Assembly (NCBI GenBank): GCA_026003175.1
Contig: BPGT01000001.1
Span: forward strand, 248,001-312,000
Length of the DNA stretch: 64,000 nt
Direction of reading: 5' to 3'
DNA from: Armatimonadota bacterium
Lineage (GTDB): Bacteria > Armatimonadota > HRBIN16
Position 1 is the stretch's first letter, and every line of letters begins with the position of its first letter. Position numbers and translations under genes: made by a program. The notes below the pieces were generated by a model that was not told where the DNA came from, made no database searches, and saw nothing but the letters and a program-made list of their open reading frames with translations. Below, one piece after another: positions 60,056 to 64,000 of this stretch.

Positions 60056-60532
60056 TTGAAAGCACAGGAGCATTTTGTAGACCCCGAAGCGTTGTCCGAC
60101 CTGTTGTTGCGATTAGCCGGGCGCGACGAGCACTATCCTGCCTATCCCGAGTCGCGCAACGCCCAGCGCGAGTTAGTAGACGCCCTGCGAGCGTCGCAGC
60201 TTGCCCCTTTGCATCACAACCTGCAAGTGGATGCGGTGAACCTGCTGCGTCGGCGCGAAATTGCGCTGATGCTGGAGAGCACGCCGCTTACCCCTCGCCA
60301 GCGCGAGGCAGTAGAGCTTTTCCTGCGCGGGTACACCTTCGAGGAGATGGGACAGCACTGGGGCATCAGCAAGCAGGCGGCGCACAAGCTGTTCTCACGT
60401 GCCTGCGAAGCCATCCGCCAGCGCTGGCAGCAACATCCCCTATACGGGTTGACACTAACGTATACTGAGAGCACTCTGCGTCGCTACGCCCGCCGCACGC
60501 GCTGGCTGAACCGCGAGGAGGAGACAGAATAG
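60056..60532 (+). CDS. Sigma-70 region 4-like HTH protein
   Basis: A 158-residue protein of the DNA-binding HTH type. Residues about 75-120 (LTPRQREAVELFLRGYTFEEMGQHWGISKQAAHKLFSRACEAIRQRW) match sigma-70 region 4/LuxR-like helix-turn-helix. The N-terminal 70 residues are helical without an obvious region-2 motif, and the C-terminus is very basic (RRYARRTRWLNREEET). TTG start with AAGGAGGG upstream. It could be a transcription regulator rather than a complete sigma factor. It precedes ubiX by about 60 nt. Confidence 0.78.
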   Translation: MKAQEHFVDPEALSDLLLRLAGRDEHYPAYPESRNAQRELVDALRASQLAPLHHNLQVDAVNLLRRREIALMLESTPLTPRQREAVELFLRGYTFEEMGQHWGISKQAAHKLFSRACEAIRQRWQQHPLYGLTLTYTESTLRRYARRTRWLNREEETE

Positions 60533-60594
60533 ATGCAACGTACCGCGAATCAGGGGGTACAATAAACAACAGGAAGAAAGGCGGAGGCAGGCGG

Positions 60595-61191
60595 TTGACG
60601 GGAAAACTAGTCGTCGGCATTACAGGAGCCAGTGGAGCGATTTACGCGGTGCGCTTTTTGCAACACGCGGCGCAACACTTCGAGCAATTGCTGGTTATCG
60701 CCTCGCAGCACGCTCTGTCCGTAGCACGCACGGAGCTGGGCTTGCACATAGAGTCGGAGCACCTTTGCGCTCAAAGCCTGCTTGGCGAGGATTACCCGAA
60801 TATCGTCTTCCTGAATCCAAAAGACTATTTCACGCCGCCTGCCAGCGGCTCGTTCCGGCACGACGGCATGGTGATTATCCCCTGCTCGATGGGTACGGCG
60901 GGGCGCATCGCGCATGGCGTGTCGGATGACCTGATAACCCGCGCCGCCGACGTGTGCCTGAAGGAACGGCGGAAACTCATCCTGGTGGTGCGAGAGACGC
61001 CGCTCAACCTGATTCATCTGCGCACGCTCATGGCGCTGACGGAAGCAGGAGCGGTGGTACTGCCCGCCTCGCCTGCGTTCTACTATCGTCCACGCACGGT
61101 GGAGGACGTTGTGGATACCGTCGTAGCGCGGGTGCTGCAGCAGCTCGGAGTAGAACAGCACATCGTGGGTCAGTGGCAGATAGAAGAGTAG
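60595..61191 (+). CDS. ubiX: Flavin prenyltransferase UbiX
   Basis: A 198-residue UbiX/Pad1-type enzyme that prenylates FMN to make the UbiD cofactor. FMN motif [77 protein letters not shown] and the tail [14 protein letters not shown] are diagnostic. TTG start at 60595. No UbiD is adjacent. It lies 80 nt upstream of the PIN-TRAM gene on the same strand. Confidence 0.93.
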   Translation: MTGKLVVGITGASGAIYAVRFLQHAAQHFEQLLVIASQHALSVARTELGLHIESEHLCAQSLLGEDYPNIVFLNPKDYFTPPASGSFRHDGMVIIPCSMGTAGRIAHGVSDDLITRAADVCLKERRKLILVVRETPLNLIHLRTLMALTEAGAVVLPASPAFYYRPRTVEDVVDTVVARVLQQLGVEQHIVGQWQIEE

Positions 61192-61271
61192 ACCGGCAGG
61201 AAAAGGCAGGCTGGACGCCTAAGGTTACAGGTGAGCATTTATACCATCTTCATCAAGGAGGCATTCTTACC

Positions 61272-62435
61272 GTGTCTGCACGCTCCTTTCGCTGGACACT
61301 AACCTTACTACTCATCATCCTCGGGCTGGTGGTAGGGTACCAGGCGACGCCGTGGTTCATCGGTTCGCTTAAGAGGCTCCTGCCAGAAGCGGCAAACCAG
61401 CCCGACACGCCCAACATTTTGGACAACCGTCGCTTCCAGATAACCGTGCAGATGGCTCTCACCGTCGTTGGCGGGCTGGTGGGGGTGATTCTCAGCTCGG
61501 AAATATACCGTTTTGTGCTGAACGTCCAGAAGCAGATCGAAAGTGCGTCTACCCGCGAAAAAATTGCCCTTACCGTCGGAGGCACGTTTGGGGTGTTACT
61601 GACCGTCCCCTTCGCCGTGCTTTTCAGCCGGTACGGTATCGTCGGCATCCCGCTCACACTGGTCGTTGGGATCACGTTCGTCTACCTGAGTACCGTTGCC
61701 GTGCTCAGCATGAAGGAGCTGCGCGTGATGCTTCCGGCAACTGAAGGCGAATCGTCTGTAGAGGTACCCAAAATCAAGATTCTGGACACCAACGTTATCA
61801 TCGATGGGCGCATCGCCGACATCTGCCGCACCGGTTTCATTGAGGGACCGATCTACGTGCCCGGCTTCGTCATCGACGAGTTACAGCATATCGCCGACTC
61901 TTCCGACTCGCTGCGTCGAGCACGGGGCAGGCGCGGGCTGGACATCCTCAACCAGATGCAAAAAGAACGTCATTTGGAGGTGCGCACTTACGACGACATG
62001 GTGGACTCCAGCGAGCCGGTGGATAAGCGTCTGGTGAGCCTTGCCAAGAGCATCAACGGCGTCATCGTCACCAACGATTTCAACCTGAACAAAGTGGCTG
62101 AGCTCGAAGGGGTGCAGGTACTGAACGTGAACGAACTCGCCAATGCGCTCAAGCCGGTGGTGCTGCCTGGCGAGGAGATGCGTGTGCGTATCATCAAGGA
62201 AGGCAACCAGCCCAATCAGGGCGTCGGCTATATGGATGACGGCACGATGATTGTGGTAGAAGGTGGGCGTGACTATATCGACCAGGATGTAGACGTGCTG
62301 GTCACCAGTGTGCTGCAAACTGTGGCGGGCAAGATGATTTTCGCCAGCGTCAAGAGCCAGGAAGGTGAAGGCAGTGAGTGGGTAGACCGAAGCGGGCTGC
62401 GTCTGCCCACAGCCCGCCTACGCCGCCGGCGATAA
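61272..62435 (+). CDS. PIN/TRAM domain membrane protein (YacL-like)
   Basis: A 387-residue protein with four N-terminal membrane helices ([76 protein letters not shown]). Then comes a PIN nuclease domain ([81 protein letters not shown]) and a C-terminal TRAM domain ([28 protein letters not shown]). GTG start at 61272, in place of an upstream frame that starts in ubiX. It is a YacL-type predicted RNase at the membrane, typically next to ispD as here. Confidence 0.92.
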   Translation: MSARSFRWTLTLLLIILGLVVGYQATPWFIGSLKRLLPEAANQPDTPNILDNRRFQITVQMALTVVGGLVGVILSSEIYRFVLNVQKQIESASTREKIALTVGGTFGVLLTVPFAVLFSRYGIVGIPLTLVVGITFVYLSTVAVLSMKELRVMLPATEGESSVEVPKIKILDTNVIIDGRIADICRTGFIEGPIYVPGFVIDELQHIADSSDSLRRARGRRGLDILNQMQKERHLEVRTYDDMVDSSEPVDKRLVSLAKSINGVIVTNDFNLNKVAELEGVQVLNVNELANALKPVVLPGEEMRVRIIKEGNQPNQGVGYMDDGTMIVVEGGRDYIDQDVDVLVTSVLQTVAGKMIFASVKSQEGEGSEWVDRSGLRLPTARLRRRR

Positions 62436-62463
62436 TGGCAGGTAAAACCGCCTCGGTGAAAGG

Positions 62464-63648
62464 GTGGCTGAAGTGGGAGGCACATGCGCCCTGATTCTGG
62501 CGGCGGGCAAAGGCGAACGGTTCGGCGAGCCCGCAGGCAAGCTGTGGATGCCCATCGCAGGCGTGCCTGTCCTTCTGTGGACACTCCGTGCCTTTCAAAC
62601 GCACCCCGAGATCGACCGCATTGTGCTGGTGGGGCAGCGCGCCGACCTGCCCCGCCTGCAGCAGACAGCCCGGGAATTTCCCAAAATCGCTTCGGTGGTG
62701 CAGGGCGGTCGTGAACGCTGGGAATCGGTGCGCTTTGGGCTGGAGGCGGTCCCTCCAGAAGACGACTGTGTGCTGGTGCACGATGCCGCCCGGGCAGCGG
62801 TTTCCGCGCAACTTATCTCCCGCGTGCTGCGCGCCGCACGCGAAACAGGAGCAGCCGTGCCTGCCTTACGCCTGCCCGATACCGTGAAATGGGTGGATTC
62901 GGCAAACATCGTGCGGGAAACCCTTCCCCGAGAACGGCAGGCGAACGGCGAAACATGGCGCATGATGACGGTACAGACGCCACAGGGGTTCGTGGTGGAC
63001 GTGCTGCGACGCGCGTATGAACGATATGATTTCAGCAAGCACATCCCCACCGATGATGCGATGATCGTAGAGGAGTTCTACCCTGTCACCATCGTACCCG
63101 GCGACCCACAGAACATCAAACTCACCTACCCTGAAGACCTCGCACGACTGGAGGTGATCCTGTTGGGGGGAGCAGAAACACGCACCGGCTTCGGCTACGA
63201 TGTGCATCCCTTCGCGCAAGGACGCAGGCTTGTGCTGGGGGGGATAGAAGTCCCTGCTCCTCGCGGTTTGGCCGGGCACTCCGACGCCGACGTGGTGCTG
63301 CACGCCATCACCGACGCTCTGCTCGGCGCGGCAGGCATGGACGACATCGGTACACTGTTTCCCGATACCGACCCCGCTTATCGCAACGCCGACAGTGCGG
63401 AACTGTTGCGCTGGGCATGGACGCAGGTTCGCGAACGCGGCTGGAATCTGGTGAACGTCGACGTCACCGTGCTGGCGGAGACGCCTCGCTTGCGCCCCCA
63501 TGTGCCAGCTATGCGGGAGCGCATCGCCAGCGTGCTCCAAACCGAGATCAACAGGATAAACATTAAAGCCACAACCAACGAACGCATGGGCTTCATCGGA
63601 CGAGAAGAGGGCATCGCCTGCTACGCCGTAGCCACACTCAGGAGGTGA
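62464..63648 (+). CDS. ispDF: Bifunctional IspD/IspF (MEP pathway)
   Basis: A 394-residue fusion of MEP cytidylyltransferase and MECDP synthase. IspD spans residues 1-228 (CALILAAGKGERFGEPAGKLWMPIAG, VLVHDAARAAVSAQLISRVL, TVQTPQGFVVDVLRRAYE, TDDAMIVEEFYP). IspF spans about residues 233-394 (RTGFGYDVHPFAQGRRLVLGGIEVP, LAGHSDADVVLHAITDALLGAAGMDDIGTLFPDTD, INIKATTNERMGFIGREEGIACYAVATL). GTG start. The fused form is known in several bacteria and places consecutive-but-one steps of isoprenoid synthesis together. It is 28 nt after the PIN-TRAM gene. Confidence 0.95.
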   Translation: MAEVGGTCALILAAGKGERFGEPAGKLWMPIAGVPVLLWTLRAFQTHPEIDRIVLVGQRADLPRLQQTAREFPKIASVVQGGRERWESVRFGLEAVPPEDDCVLVHDAARAAVSAQLISRVLRAARETGAAVPALRLPDTVKWVDSANIVRETLPRERQANGETWRMMTVQTPQGFVVDVLRRAYERYDFSKHIPTDDAMIVEEFYPVTIVPGDPQNIKLTYPEDLARLEVILLGGAETRTGFGYDVHPFAQGRRLVLGGIEVPAPRGLAGHSDADVVLHAITDALLGAAGMDDIGTLFPDTDPAYRNADSAELLRWAWTQVRERGWNLVNVDVTVLAETPRLRPHVPAMRERIASVLQTEINRINIKATTNERMGFIGREEGIACYAVATLRR

Positions 63649-63653
63649 TACCC

Positions 63654-64000
63654 GTGCTGGACGTGTTGCTGGTCACACTGTTTGCGATAGCCATGGGCTA
63701 TGTGGAGGCTGCAGTGGTGGTGTACCTGCGCGCTCTGTACTATCCGGACGGTTTCCCGATCCCGGTAAAGCTGGGTAGTCTGCCGATTCGCTTCACCCGT
63801 ATCCCCGAGTTTGAGAACCGAATGCCTCAAAGCATGTTGCGCACCGAAATCGGGCGAGAGGCGGCAACCATTGTCATGCTGGCGTCGCTGGCAGGGCTAG
63901 TGGCAAATAGCCCTTTGCATGGGCTGGGCGCGTTCCTGCTGGCGTTTGGCGTATGGGACATCTTCTACTATGTATTCCTGAAGGTGTTGATTCGCTGGCC
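63654..64000 (+). CDS. Membrane protein, 5' part (runs off the window)
   Basis: A GTG at 63654 preceded by AGGAGGTGAT opens a frame that stays open to the edge (115 codons). The protein has membrane segments (LDVLLVTLFAIAMGYVEAAVVVYLRALYY near the start and IVMLASLAGLVANSPLHGLGAFLLAFGVWDIFYYVFLKVLIRW at the visible end). I do not recognise the family; YVEAAVVVYLR resembles small conserved membrane proteins found in Armatimonadota and Planctomycetota. It overlaps nothing and follows ispDF by 5 nt, so it is likely in the same operon. Confidence 0.72.
   Translation, partial: MLDVLLVTLFAIAMGYVEAAVVVYLRALYYPDGFPIPVKLGSLPIRFTRIPEFENRMPQSMLRTEIGREAATIVMLASLAGLVANSPLHGLGAFLLAFGVWDIFYYVFLKVLIRW

Noticed and set aside
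1-64000. CRISPR arrays, rRNA and tRNA genes.
   Set aside because: No regular direct repeats with spacers, and no tRNA cloverleaf or rRNA sequence was recognised by eye.

Overview
The window looks like a thermophile-leaning, GC-rich diderm chromosome, most likely Armatimonadota. The reasons are a DUF1559-type prepilin with the [13 protein letters not shown] junction, several secreted proteins with DxDxDGEVTLxDFG dockerin-like repeats, carbohydrate-active enzymes (GH29, GH130, GHL10 and a clan-A TIM barrel), and diderm outer-membrane proteins. The phylum call is inference from protein style; no rRNA or tRNA gene was seen.

Layout. 1-2448 (-): N-terminal part of a tricorn-type protease. 2741-6970 (-): a four-gene operon with 4-nt (or similar) overlaps: a degenerate prolyl-tRNA synthetase, a membrane-anchored TlpA/thioredoxin-like protein whose first active-site cysteine codon is an in-frame TGA (candidate selenocysteine), a PfkB sugar kinase and an MFS transporter. 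7076-7261: one of two identical 186-bp MITEs. 7338-8633 (+): a HicA-HicB-SecB-like three-gene operon, a candidate toxin-antitoxin-chaperone system with a perfect 26-bp operator. 8680-12467 (-): two ABC-2 permeases and a GHL10 hydrolase. 12609-15780 (+): an amidase and an STN-domain protein. 15925-21284 (+): a decaheme MtrA/DmsE-like cytochrome, an MtrB-like barrel and two octaheme lipoproteins, which together look like an extracellular electron-transfer conduit.

21449-29592 (-): HEAT-repeat protein, dockerin-like protein with a probable frameshift, second MITE copy, ApgM, GH130, an MrfA-like helicase and an SMP-30 protein. 29709-36641: PruA, a ferredoxin-fused aldo/keto reductase, rpsF-ssb-rpsR with a PGI/PMI in place of rplI, and a dockerin-like secreted protein. 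36801-44036: rpmB, Hsp20 with a HAIR operator, NfeD-flotillin, a glycosidase and a Kbl-type enzyme. 44183-47885 (+): mtnP-mtnA-apt-NCS2 permease, which salvages methylthioadenosine and adenine. 47934-59956 (-, one + gene): prepilin, LacI regulator, Uma2 nuclease, nucleotide-sugar enzymes, GH29 fucosidase, a split ATPase/Toprim pair resembling OLD/PARIS defence systems, a DUF4432 epimerase and a Kef-type antiporter. 60056-64000 (+): a sigma-region-4-like protein, UbiX, a PIN-TRAM membrane protein, IspDF and the start of a membrane protein.

The most notable points are the candidate selenoprotein with a SECIS-like hairpin, the HicAB-SecB operon, the multiheme conduit, the degenerate ProRS, the ATPase-Toprim pair and the MITE pair with target-site duplications.
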